In this document: positions 1 to 6,699 of the stretch, piece by piece
Layout of the letters: the number at the start of each line of letters is the position of its first letter
Position numbering within the stretch: the stretch's first letter is position 1
Assembly (NCBI GenBank): GCA_050258735.1
Contig: JBLMZJ010000025.1
Coordinates: forward strand, 1-17,639
Source of the DNA: Syntrophomonas_A sp050258735
Lineage (GTDB): Bacteria > Bacillota > Syntrophomonadia > Syntrophomonadales > Syntrophomonadaceae
Reading direction: 5' to 3'
DNA length: 17,639 bases
Translations under genes and position numbers: made by a program
Notes under the pieces: generated by a model
The model's input: the letters and a program-made list of their open reading frames with translations, nothing else
What the model was told of the DNA's origin: nothing
Database searches by the model: none

Positions 1-1113
1 CACCACTTTCTGGTCGATATCTTGACTGATGGGGAGCAGACCGAGTGCTACGGCGTACTGGTCTATGATGCCAAAGAACGAGAAAACATCATCTTCCTGG
101 CCCGGGCCACCATTATCGGCACCGGCGGAGCCGGGCAATTATATAAGAACACCACCAATCCCGATGTGGCGACGGCCGACGGCATGGCCGCAAGTTTTAG
201 AGCCGGCTGCCGGCTGACTGATCTGGAATTCATCCAATTCCATCCTACAGTACTGTTCAGTCACGAACCCCGCCGTTTCCTGATATCCGAAGCCGTACGC
301 GGCGAGGGGGGACTCATCTATAATACCCAGGGTGAACGGTTCATGGCCAAATATCATCCCCTGCTGGAATTAGCCCCGCGCGATGTGGTATCCCGGGCCC
401 TGCTCAGCGAGATGTCGCGTACCGACAGCGAATATGTCTACCTGGACATGCGTTCCATTCCCAATGTCACTAGAAGATTCCCCAACATATATCGTACCTG
501 TCTGGAGAAGAATATAGACCTCACCAAAGAATACGTGCCGGTATCGCCTGCCGCGCACTATACCATGGGCGGGATATTTACCAATACATACGGGGAGACT
601 GGCATATATGGGCTATACTGCTCAGGAGAGGCGGCCTGCACCGGAGTGCATGGGGCCAACCGACTCGCCAGTAACTCTCTGCTGGAGGGCATAGTCTTCG
701 GCAACCGCATCGTGGACCGGTTGGAGGAGATGCTCTACCGCCGTCCGGTCCGGAGAGAGGAAATCATGGGATTATTCGATCCAGGTTGGGTCTACGGATC
801 ATTGCGGGAGGAGATCATGCCCGCTGATGCTAAAGCCCAGTTGCAGGAGATCATGTGGGAAAACGTAGGCATCATCAGGAACGAAAACGGGCTGAAGCAG
901 GCCAATGCTGAAGTCGAGAGGATATACAGCAGTGTGGCCCGCGGAGATGACCAGCTCGCCTACTACGAGATCATAAATATGCTGACCGTCGCGCATATCG
1001 TTATCCAGGCGGCGCTCTGGCGCAAAGAGAGCCGGGGGGGACATTTCCGCTCTGATTATCCCGAACGCGATGATGTCCGCTGGCTGAAACATATGAGCTT
1101 TGTAAATTGCTGA
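1..1113 (+). CDS. nadB: L-aspartate oxidase NadB, 3' part (5' end outside window)
   Basis: Flavoprotein that oxidises L-aspartate to iminoaspartate, the first step of bacterial de novo NAD synthesis; NadA then makes quinolinate. The reading frame is open from base 1, so the gene starts upstream, and the TTG at 22 is only an internal codon. About 370 residues are visible of a family that is usually 510-540 long. Visible family motifs are FIQFHPT, ISEAVRGEGG, APRDVVSRA, HYTMGGI and the FAD-site stretch GVHGANRLASNSLLEG. The C-terminal helical domain ends in the typical SRGGHFRSDYP. The FAD-binding N terminus is not in view. A gap of 19 bases separates it from the next gene and nadC follows that, so the three are probably co-transcribed. 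nadA is not in the window. Succinate dehydrogenase or fumarate reductase flavoprotein is the related alternative, but the C terminus and the nadC neighbour favour NadB. Confidence 0.95.
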   Translation, partial: HHFLVDILTDGEQTECYGVLVYDAKERENIIFLARATIIGTGGAGQLYKNTTNPDVATADGMAASFRAGCRLTDLEFIQFHPTVLFSHEPRRFLISEAVRGEGGLIYNTQGERFMAKYHPLLELAPRDVVSRALLSEMSRTDSEYVYLDMRSIPNVTRRFPNIYRTCLEKNIDLTKEYVPVSPAAHYTMGGIFTNTYGETGIYGLYCSGEAACTGVHGANRLASNSLLEGIVFGNRIVDRLEEMLYRRPVRREEIMGLFDPGWVYGSLREEIMPADAKAQLQEIMWENVGIIRNENGLKQANAEVERIYSSVARGDDQLAYYEIINMLTVAHIVIQAALWRKESRGGHFRSDYPERDDVRWLKHMSFVNC

Positions 1114-1132
1114 CGGGAATGGTGAGAGTCAA

Positions 1133-2005
1133 GTGAAGGACGTACCCCTGAAAAGAAGGCTGTTGTGTTGCATAGTCATCATAGCGGTCCTGGCGGTGGT
1201 CACACCGGTCACCACCAGCTATTATAATAAGGCAGTAGCATCGACCGCCCCCGCAATACATACAGCAAACACTACAGATCAGATACCTGTGGCTGAAGTT
1301 GAAGCAGCGGCCCCGGAGGTAATGAGCAGTATTGTGATCCCGCCGGTGGTTAAAACGCGCAATAATCTCCCTATCCTGATGTATCATCAGGTTGGTGACG
1401 GGCCAAATTCACTATTTGTCAGAGACACCGAATTCTACGAACAGATGAAGTATCTACATGATAACCAGTATATGGTGGTTTCCTTAGCTGAGGCCGCCCA
1501 AATGCTGAAGAACAAAAGTATTCCCGAGAAGACCGTGGCCTTGACCTTTGATGACGGTTACCAGACCTTCTACGACAAGGTCTGGCCTGTTTTGAAGCAA
1601 TACAGTTTCAATGCCACTGTTTTCGTTATCACTGACAAGGTAGACAGCGCTCCCTTCATGAACTGGGATGAGATCAAGACCCTATCCGACAGCGGGGTGG
1701 AGATCGGCTGCCATACCAGAACCCATCCGTCGCTGAAATCGCTGGCCTCTAACCGGCTGGGTACCGAGATCCTGCAATCCCGGTCGGCCATAGAGGGCAA
1801 CACGGAAACCGCCGTTCAAACCTTCTGCTATCCTTCCGGCGAATATCGGCAAAAGGCCGTGGACCTGATCCGCCAGAATGGCTATACAGCAGCAGTGACC
1901 ACCAAGTACGGCACAGCCGGCTACAACAACGATATGTATCTCTTGCCGAGGGTTCGGATTTCCCGGGGACTCACCCTGCAGGAATTCGCTGCAAGAATAA
2001 AATAA
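1133..2005 (+). CDS. Membrane-anchored polysaccharide deacetylase (NodB / CE4 family)
   Basis: Predicted metal-dependent carbohydrate N- or O-deacetylase acting outside the membrane on peptidoglycan or another surface glycan; the substrate cannot be read from the sequence. The protein has 290 residues. Residues 8-28 form a hydrophobic signal or anchor segment after a KRR charge. A low-complexity Ala/Val/Glu linker follows to about residue 75, then the NodB domain. Motifs in order are LPILMYHQV (79-87), TFDDGY (138-143) with the metal-binding Asp pair, HTRTH (194-198) giving two His ligands, CYPSGEY (232-238), and a closing LPRVRI near 271-276. The set of catalytic motifs looks complete. The start is GTG at 1133 with only a weak upstream GGTGAG, so initiation may be inefficient or coupled to nadB, 19 bases upstream. 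It sits between two NAD-synthesis genes with no obvious functional link. Confidence 0.9.
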   Translation: MKDVPLKRRLLCCIVIIAVLAVVTPVTTSYYNKAVASTAPAIHTANTTDQIPVAEVEAAAPEVMSSIVIPPVVKTRNNLPILMYHQVGDGPNSLFVRDTEFYEQMKYLHDNQYMVVSLAEAAQMLKNKSIPEKTVALTFDDGYQTFYDKVWPVLKQYSFNATVFVITDKVDSAPFMNWDEIKTLSDSGVEIGCHTRTHPSLKSLASNRLGTEILQSRSAIEGNTETAVQTFCYPSGEYRQKAVDLIRQNGYTAAVTTKYGTAGYNNDMYLLPRVRISRGLTLQEFAARIK

Positions 2006-2049
2006 GCCCGGGAAAAATATAGCCGGGGTTGGTTCTGGAGGAGGAATGC

Positions 2050-2883
2050 ATGATTTACTGGGCAGGATTCAATGATTTGATCAAACGAGCACTGGCAGAA
2101 GACATCGGTCACGGCGATATGACCACGGGCAGCCTGGTTAAGGCCGATATGGAGGTTTCCGGTATCTTTTTAGCCAAAGCCAGGGGAGTTCTGGCCGGCA
2201 TCGAAGTTAGTCAGGCCGTATTCGAGACACTTGATCCCGAGGTCAGCTTCATGATCCACAAAAAAGACGGTGAAATTATTGATCCCGGCGATATCCTGGC
2301 CCGGGTGGAAGGCAGCGCTGCAACTCTGCTCACCGGTGAAAGGCTGGCCCTCAATTTCGTGCAAAGGCTGTCCGGGATAGCCACCAAGACCCGCCAGTTC
2401 GTCGACCTGATCGGAGACAGCACGGTCCGTCTGGTCGATACCCGCAAGACCACCCCCGGCCTGAGAGTACTGGAGAAGTATGCAGTAACGATAGGCGGCG
2501 GTTACAACCACCGCTTCGGACTATATGACGGAGTCATGATCAAGGATAATCATATCGCTGTTGCCGGAGGTATCACCCCGGCAATCCAACAGGTGCGGGC
2601 CAAGGTGCCCCACACCCTCAAGATCGAGGTGGAGGTGGACACCCTGGAGCAGCTCAAGGAAGCCCTTACCGCTGGCGCCGACATCATCCTGCTGGACAAC
2701 ATGGACCTGGCCACCCTGAAAAAGGCTGTCAAGATGACTAAGGGCAAGGCCCTGCTGGAAGCATCCGGCGGCATCAATGAAAAGAGCATCGCTGCCGTGG
2801 CCAAGACCGGAGTGGACCTCATCTCCTCCGGTGCCCTCACCCATAGTGCGGTCAGTCTGGATATTAGTTTTGATATAGAGTAG
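2050..2883 (+). CDS. nadC: Nicotinate-nucleotide pyrophosphorylase (quinolinate phosphoribosyltransferase) NadC
   Basis: Converts quinolinate and PRPP to nicotinate mononucleotide, CO2 and pyrophosphate, the committed step feeding NAD synthesis in the cytoplasm. I choose ATG 2050 because GGAGGAGG (2037-2044) sits 5 bases before it; a TTG at 2029 in the same frame lies upstream of that ribosome binding site. The 277 residues match the usual family length. Visible family signatures are AEDIGHGDMTT (16-26), LTGERLALNFVQRLSGIAT (94-112), DTRKTTPGLR (130-139), GGYNHRFGLYDGVMIKDNH (150-168), and the late barrel strands ILLDNM (213-218) and EASGGI (237-242). It is the last gene before the terminator at 2912-2972 and is probably transcribed with nadB. 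Confidence 0.97.
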   Translation: MIYWAGFNDLIKRALAEDIGHGDMTTGSLVKADMEVSGIFLAKARGVLAGIEVSQAVFETLDPEVSFMIHKKDGEIIDPGDILARVEGSAATLLTGERLALNFVQRLSGIATKTRQFVDLIGDSTVRLVDTRKTTPGLRVLEKYAVTIGGGYNHRFGLYDGVMIKDNHIAVAGGITPAIQQVRAKVPHTLKIEVEVDTLEQLKEALTAGADIILLDNMDLATLKKAVKMTKGKALLEASGGINEKSIAAVAKTGVDLISSGALTHSAVSLDISFDIE

Positions 2884-2911
2884 GCCAGTAAAAAACCTGA
2901 ATATAATTGTT

Positions 2912-2972
2912 GTGTAAAAAGCCCGTTCAGACGACGTGCGTTTATTACGCCGCAGTCGCGGGCTTTTTACAC
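2912..2972 (+). terminator. Hairpin terminator after nadC
   Basis: A perfect 14 bp inverted repeat, GTGTAAAAAGCCCG (2912-2925) and its complement (2959-2972), encloses a 33-base loop that is itself partly self-complementary (CGAC and GTGCG against CGCCGCAGTCG). The T5 run lies inside the 3' arm and the matching A5 lies in the 5' arm, the usual form of a factor-independent terminator that can work on both strands. It separates the NAD operon from bioY. Confidence 0.85.
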
Positions 2973-3127
2973 GCCGCGATCTTCTTTTTGCTCGGCCCGG
3001 CTACTACTAAGGCGATATCATCAATAGTTTTTTTGATGTGACAAGGGGACGGGGTTACTGACTCGGTGCTTCACTTTTTTGCTTGACCTGAATATTTTTC
3101 AGCTATTTTTTATGTATACATTTTCCG
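2973..3127. other. Intergenic stretch without a recognisable gene
   Basis: AT-rich DNA between the nadC terminator and the bioY promoter. It holds several T runs, a TTGACC at 3083-3088 with no good -10 at normal spacing, and a short GGGGACGGGG-containing stretch near 3045. No open frame with a ribosome binding site was seen here, nor a hairpin comparable to the terminator upstream. Confidence 0.5.
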
Positions 3128-3138
3128 TTCACTCCGAG

Positions 3139-3172
3139 ATGTTAACCTTATGCTATAATTATGGTTAACAAT
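3139..3172 (+). promoter_or_regulatory. BirA-type biotin operator overlapping the bioY promoter
   Basis: A dyad of TGTTAACC (3140-3147) and GGTTAACA (3163-3170), 8 of 8 complementary, is separated by 15 bases. This agrees with the known form of the binding site for the biotin-responsive repressor and biotin ligase BirA: TTGTTAACC-like half sites 14-16 bases apart. Between the half sites lies an extended -10, TGCTATAAT (-10 hexamer 3154-3159); no good -35 is visible. Bound repressor would therefore cover the promoter. The downstream gene is a biotin transporter, which supports the reading. birA itself is not in the window. Confidence 0.85.
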
Positions 3173-3190
3173 ATGGAGGGGTGGTTTATT

Positions 3191-3808
3191 ATGCGATTGT
3201 CAACTCAGGAATTGGTTCGGGCGGCGATGTTTGCGGCCTTGATGTGTGTCTTGACCATTATGGTCCGGATATTTCAGCCTTTGGTGGTGATTCCTTTCAG
3301 TCTGCAGCCGCTGGTCATGCTGTTGGCTGCCTGTCTGCTGTCGCCGCGGGCGGCTTTTCTCAGTATGCTGGCTTATCTGGGTCTGGGTCTGATCGGGATA
3401 CCGGTCTTCTCTATGCCGCCATATGGCGGGCCGGCTTATGTGCTGGTACCCAGCTTCGGCTTCATCCTAGCCTTCCCTATAGCGGCCTGGGTGCAGTCAC
3501 GCCTGATCAAGCGGGTGGACTGGCTGAACTTCATCGGTTCGGGTCTGGCAGGGATTGCGGTGATGTATGCCATTGGGTTAGTATATATGTACTTTATATT
3601 GAACTTTTACCTGGGGCATACTGTAGATGTTCTGAAGGTCCTGGAACTCGGATTCATACCGTACTTCACCTTTGACCTGATCAAATTGGTCCTGGCCTCC
3701 TGGCTGGGCCTGGAGTTAAGCAGGAGATTGGATATAAAACGCGAATCTATTGGAGTAAATGAGCTGGAGACAGCTGCTGAGATCGAGACAGATATGCCGC
3801 AAGCTTAG
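3191..3808 (+). CDS. bioY: Biotin transporter S-component BioY
   Basis: Integral membrane substrate-binding (S) component that imports biotin, alone or with an ECF energising module (EcfA/A'/T). No ECF genes are in the window. I take ATG 3191 because GGAGGGG (3175-3181) precedes it by 9 bases; an in-frame ATG at 3161 lies inside the operator, before that ribosome binding site. The protein has 205 residues and about six hydrophobic segments. Family features are the short N-terminal RAAMFAALMCVLT helix, the IPFSLQPLVMLLAACLLSP stretch (34-52), YLGLGLIGIPVF (62-73), the Gly-rich PPYGGPAYVL loop (76-85), GFILAFPIAAW (90-100), and a late helix with FDLIK (161-165). The C-terminal tail of about 25 residues is polar and acidic, slightly longer than usual. 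Control by biotin through BirA is inferred from the operator. The coaX ribosome binding site overlaps its stop codon. Confidence 0.95.
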   Translation: MRLSTQELVRAAMFAALMCVLTIMVRIFQPLVVIPFSLQPLVMLLAACLLSPRAAFLSMLAYLGLGLIGIPVFSMPPYGGPAYVLVPSFGFILAFPIAAWVQSRLIKRVDWLNFIGSGLAGIAVMYAIGLVYMYFILNFYLGHTVDVLKVLELGFIPYFTFDLIKLVLASWLGLELSRRLDIKRESIGVNELETAAEIETDMPQA

Positions 3809-3823
3809 GAGGAACACTGGGTT

Positions 3824-4591
3824 ATGTTGCTAGTTTTTGATGTGGGAAACACCAATATCGTGGCCGGGGTATACCGTGAGGACAAACTGCTGACCAGTTG
3901 GAGGATACGCACGGACAATCTGCGGACCTGTGATGAATATGGAGTGACTTTCAAATCCCTTTTCGAGCTAAAGGGGCTGGATATGAAGGGGGTAAAGGCC
4001 ATTGTGATCTCCTCGGTGGTCCCTTCGCTGATGATGGAACTGGAGCAGCTGGCCCTCAAGTATTTCAACTGCAAACCGATAGTAGTAGGCCCGGGCATCA
4101 AGACCGGTCTGGCGATAAAATACGAGAACCCGCGGGAGGTCGGGGCAGACCGGGTGGTCAATGCGGTAGCCGCTCACCATAAATACGATGGGTCATTGAT
4201 AATCATCGATTTCGGAACAGCTACTACCTTTTGTGTAGTCAATGAAAAGGGCGAATACCTGGGCGGGGCTATCGCCCCCGGGGTACGGATATCTACGGAG
4301 GCCCTGGTGTCGCGTGCTGCCAAACTGCCCAGGGTCGAATTGGTCAAACCCCGCAGCATAATAGGGAAGAATACGGTTTCCAGCATGCAGGCAGGAATCA
4401 TCTTTGGTTTCGTCGGACAAGTGGAGGGGATCGTCCATCGCATACAGAAGGAGATCGGCGGGACGCCTACCGTTGTCGCAACCGGAGGGTTGGCTGGGGT
4501 CATCGCCCGGGAAACAGATGTGATAGATATTGTTGACGAATTCCTTACCCTGGATGGGTTGCGGCTGATCTACGAACTGAATCATCAATAA
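3824..4591 (+). CDS. coaX: Type III pantothenate kinase CoaX
   Basis: Phosphorylates pantothenate, the first step of coenzyme A synthesis. Type III enzymes belong to the ASKHA fold, need a monovalent cation and are not feedback-inhibited by CoA. AGGAGG at 3807-3812 overlaps the bioY stop and supports ATG 3824. The 255 residues match the family. Motifs in order are DVGNTN (6-11, phosphate loop), GADR (107-110, with the catalytic Asp 109), IDFGTATT (128-135), GGAIAPG (147-153) and ATGGLA (219-224). It lies 15 bases after bioY and so is probably translated from the same biotin-controlled mRNA. The 22 bp left arm of a repeat element begins 2 bases after its stop. Confidence 0.97.
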   Translation: MLLVFDVGNTNIVAGVYREDKLLTSWRIRTDNLRTCDEYGVTFKSLFELKGLDMKGVKAIVISSVVPSLMMELEQLALKYFNCKPIVVGPGIKTGLAIKYENPREVGADRVVNAVAAHHKYDGSLIIIDFGTATTFCVVNEKGEYLGGAIAPGVRISTEALVSRAAKLPRVELVKPRSIIGKNTVSSMQAGIIFGFVGQVEGIVHRIQKEIGGTPTVVATGGLAGVIARETDVIDIVDEFLTLDGLRLIYELNHQ

Positions 4592-4593
4592 AA

Positions 4594-4822
4594 GCAAACC
4601 GCCCAAAAAGGCGAATCTCGTTGTTACTTCACACCCCCGCTCATTCAACGTACCCCTACGTACGCCTCAATCGCGGTAGTGCTTGTGCCTTAGTTTTGGG
4701 GTACTGTGAATGGGGTCAACGACAGCTTAATTAAAACCCGAATATCGAGGTGGCTTATTATTCATGCCTCAAATGTAAGGTTGACTCTCGTAGCTTACCT
4801 TCACCTTTTTGGCTCGGTCTGC
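4594..4822. repeat. Non-coding element with inverted ends and internal palindromes
   Basis: The ends are imperfect inverted repeats: 4594-4615 (GCAAACCGCCCAAAAAGG then CGAA) and 4800-4822 (TTCACCTTTTTGG then CTCGGTCTGC), about 19 of 22 positions complementary with one extra base. Inside, CATTCAACGTACCCC (4642-4656) is complementary at 13 of 15 positions to 4698-4712, and CGTAC/GTACG (4649-4653 and 4660-4664) form a small competing hairpin around CCCTAC. The left half resembles a dispersed clostridial intergenic repeat that I recall from memory; that link is unverified. It fills almost the whole gap between coaX and dusB. It could be a MITE-like element, a structured RNA or a transcription barrier; no protein is encoded. 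Confidence 0.6.
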
Positions 4823-4830
4823 TAGACTAT

Positions 4831-4860
4831 TTGACTAACTAGGGCGGCGTGTTGTAACAA
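4831..4860 (+). promoter_or_regulatory. Weak candidate promoter for dusB
   Basis: TTGACT (4831-4836) is followed after 16 bases by TGTAAC (4853-4858), or after 18 bases by TAACAA. The -35 is good and the -10 is poor. It lies 30 bases before the dusB start and just outside the repeat element, so it is positioned to give dusB its own transcript. Sequence support is modest. Confidence 0.3.
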
Positions 4861-4890
4861 TGCCGTCTCTTGTGTTATTTGGAGGAATAC

Positions 4891-5862
4891 ATGTTTAGCA
4901 TTGGCTCAGTGCAATTAGCCAATCGAATAATCTCTGCTCCCATGGCCGGGGTCACCGACCGGGCCTTTCGCGACCTGGCCCGGGAGTTCGGCTGCGGACT
5001 CACTTTCAGCGAAATGATCAGTGATATGGGCTTGTGCTACAAACAGCAACGCACCCTTCGTCTGGCCGATGTTACCGAAGAGGAAGGGCCGGTGGCGGTG
5101 CAGATATTTGGTTCCGATCCCGAAGCCATGGGGCGTGGAGCAGCCATAATAGCCGGGTTGGGGGCGGCTATCATCGATATCAACATGGGTTGTCCCACCC
5201 CGAAAATCGTAAAGAATCGTGAAGGCGCCGCCTTGATGACTGATCTTGGCCTGGCCCGTTCCATCATCCATGAGGTGATAGCGGCAGTAAAGCTTCCGGT
5301 CACGGTCAAGATGCGCAAAGGCTGGCAGGACGATGAAGAAACCTATATCGAACTGGGTGGGATCGCCGAACAGGAGGGGGCTGCCGCGGTGACTCTCCAT
5401 CCCCGCAGTCGCAGCCAGTTCTTTTCCGGTCATTCTGATTGGCTGGCCATCAAAAACCTGAAGGATAGGCTGGCAGTTCCGGTCATCGGCAACGGGGACA
5501 TAAATAACGCGGCGGACGCTCGACGTATGCTGGATGAGACCGGATGTGACGCGGTCATGATAGGTCGGGGAGCCATGGGCAACCCGTTTCTTTTTCGCGA
5601 GGCGGCCGCCCTGGTCGAAGAAGACACCGTAATAGGACCTGCCGGTATCGAGGAGAGGATCGCGGTAGCCGTCCGGCACCTGGACCTGGTCTGTCATTAT
5701 AAAGGAGAGACGGTTGGGGTGCGGGAGATGCGCAAGCATTTTTCCTGGTATACCCGGGGGATGCGGGGAGCCGCCCGCATCCGCGGCGACATCAACCGGG
5801 CCGATAGCCGAGATCAATTGGTAGCTGCCATCATGCAGCTGCTGGATCGGGAAAAGAATTAA
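4891..5862 (+). CDS. dusB: tRNA-dihydrouridine synthase (DusB-like)
   Basis: FMN-dependent reductase that converts specific uridines in tRNA loops to dihydrouridine. ATG 4891 is chosen because GGAGGA (4881-4886) sits 4 bases upstream; an earlier in-frame TTG at 4870 precedes that ribosome binding site. The 323 residues form a TIM barrel followed by a helical tRNA-binding domain. Motifs are APMAGVTDRAFR (16-27), VAVQIFGSDP (68-77), DINMGCPTPKIVKN (96-109) with the catalytic Cys at 101, TVKMRKGW, TLHPRSRSQFFSGHSDW, PVIGNGDI, and MIGRGAMGNPFLF, where the flavin phosphate binds. The C terminus carries the family's REMRKHFSWYTRGM. The DusB label comes from overall length and motif wording and from its place near coaX and lysS, common in Firmicutes; the exact uridine target is not certain. 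Confidence 0.93.
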   Translation: MFSIGSVQLANRIISAPMAGVTDRAFRDLAREFGCGLTFSEMISDMGLCYKQQRTLRLADVTEEEGPVAVQIFGSDPEAMGRGAAIIAGLGAAIIDINMGCPTPKIVKNREGAALMTDLGLARSIIHEVIAAVKLPVTVKMRKGWQDDEETYIELGGIAEQEGAAAVTLHPRSRSQFFSGHSDWLAIKNLKDRLAVPVIGNGDINNAADARRMLDETGCDAVMIGRGAMGNPFLFREAAALVEEDTVIGPAGIEERIAVAVRHLDLVCHYKGETVGVREMRKHFSWYTRGMRGAARIRGDINRADSRDQLVAAIMQLLDREKN

Positions 5863-5923
5863 CTACCTTTCAATTTTTGATGATCCACGGATTGCCTTCC
5901 TTGACAGTCAGTACCTCTTTCTC

Positions 5924-5973
5924 TTGCAAGTCAGGTTTATTTGGTGTTAAAATGGACAATAATTTGTATACAA
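5924..5973 (+). promoter_or_regulatory. Candidate promoter with a downstream palindrome, before the HTH regulator gene
   Basis: TTGCAA (5924-5929), an 18-base spacer and TAAAAT (5948-5953) preceded by TG at 5945-5946 form an extended -10 promoter. About 10 bases after the -10 lies the perfect 10 bp palindrome TTGTATACAA (5964-5973), where an operator would overlap the start of transcription. The binding protein is unknown; autoregulation by the adjacent HTH protein is a guess. A second TATACT at 6023-6028 lacks a well-placed -35. Confidence 0.45.
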
Positions 5974-6051
5974 GATTGTGCTCAACTGTAAGCGTTTGAA
6001 CACTATTCCTGTAGTGGGGCTTTATACTATCATTTTGGCCGGGAGGCAAGT

Positions 6052-6582
6052 ATGGATTTCTACCGCATTCAGGACAAGATCGTCAGTTGGGATAAGATCG
6101 AACGTACCCTGCAAAAGGCCTTGCTGATGAGATCCAGGGGGTTTTCCCAGCAGGAGACCGCCAGCCGCCTCGACATCGACCGCACCTTTATTTCACGCCT
6201 GGAGACCATTGGAGAACTACGCAAGGGTCAGACTATCGCCTGCGTAGGCTTTCCTGTGCTCAACAAGAACGAGATCCAGGAGATCATGGAAGCGGAAGGG
6301 GTTGACTATATCCTGCTAATGACCGAGCAGGAGAGGCAGGACTTCATCAATCTGAGAAACGGCAAAGAGGTCCTCAATGAGATCATGAACCTTACCGCGC
6401 TGATCAGGACCTATGACATCGTTATCTTGATGGGTTCGGATGAGCGGCTCAAACTGATCGAGGGCATACTGGACGGACAGGTGGTTTCGATTGAGCTGGG
6501 CCCGTCACCGCTTACCGAAGACAAATGGGTGGACCCGACCGAGGTGAAAAAGATTCTGCGTTCGATCCGAACCGCCCGGTAA
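6052..6582 (+). CDS. Helix-turn-helix regulator of unknown ligand
   Basis: Small probable DNA-binding regulator, 176 residues. ATG 6052 is preceded by GGGAGG (6041-6046). Residues 18-52 form an XRE-like helix-turn-helix: a first helix around KIERTLQKALLMRSRGFS, then QQETASRLDIDRTFISRLE as the turn and recognition helix. Residues 59-176 look like an alpha/beta domain with a strand GQTIACVGFP (59-68), a second strand VDYILLM (84-90), a third DIVILMGSD (122-130) and a short VVSIEL strand (144-149), compatible with a small Rossmann-like sensor domain. No catalytic motif was recognised. It is followed by two genes of unclear metabolism and is a natural candidate to control them. I do not recognise a named family. 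Confidence 0.75.
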   Translation: MDFYRIQDKIVSWDKIERTLQKALLMRSRGFSQQETASRLDIDRTFISRLETIGELRKGQTIACVGFPVLNKNEIQEIMEAEGVDYILLMTEQERQDFINLRNGKEVLNEIMNLTALIRTYDIVILMGSDERLKLIEGILDGQVVSIELGPSPLTEDKWVDPTEVKKILRSIRTAR

Positions 6583-6589
6583 CGGGAAA

Positions 6590-6670
6590 TTAAACACAGA
6601 TGAACACAGATGAAACACAGAGCTGTGTGTATCCGTGCCGCCGAAGGCATCGGTGTCCATCTGTGGTTAA
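6590..6670. repeat. Short inverted repeat element built on CACAGATG units
   Basis: Arms TTAAACACAGATGAACAC (6590-6607) and GTGTCCATCTGTGGTTAA (6653-6670) are complementary at 16 of 18 positions. The left arm contains a tandem AACACAGATG, twice in a row (6593-6612), and the interior has ACACAG-AG-CTGTGT (6615-6628). The pattern resembles a dispersed intergenic repeat with ACAGATGAACACAGATG wording found in unrelated bacteria; that comparison is from memory. It occupies most of the gap between the regulator and the next gene and ends 14 bases before the ribosome binding site. It would fold as RNA in the leader of the downstream cistron. Confidence 0.7.
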
Positions 6671-6699
6671 TTCAAAAACCCCTAAAGGAGGAAGTTGTT

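Noticed and set aside
3040..3070. GGGGACGGGG stretch as a degenerate copy of the element at 10704-10757.
   Set aside because: Only a few bases (GGACGG) are shared and no matching second arm is present, so chance cannot be excluded.
3161..3190. Earlier ATG for bioY at 3161.
   Set aside because: It lies within the operator and near the expected transcription start, upstream of the GGAGGGG ribosome binding site that serves ATG 3191.
4193..4648. 151-codon open frame on the - strand over coaX, beginning inside the repeat element.
   Set aside because: It is antisense to a clear coaX gene, has no family likeness, and its first residues are translated repeat sequence.
4915..5817. 300-codon open frame on the - strand covering dusB.
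   Set aside because: It mirrors the codon pattern of dusB, lacks any recognised motif and has no reason to be expressed; the dusB motifs are unambiguous.
5901..5929. TTGACA at 5901-5906 as the -35 of the regulator promoter.
   Set aside because: No -10 of acceptable quality lies 16-18 bases downstream; the TTGCAA / TGTTAAAAT pair fits better.
6593..6612. Tandem AACACAGATG as a possible CRISPR remnant.
   Set aside because: Units are directly adjacent with no spacers, only two copies exist, and the whole forms an inverted repeat.
6610..6699. Earlier ATG for the quinate-dehydrogenase-like gene at 6610.
   Set aside because: The added residues come from the CACAGATG repeat, and AAAGGAGG at 6684-6691 clearly serves TTG 6700.
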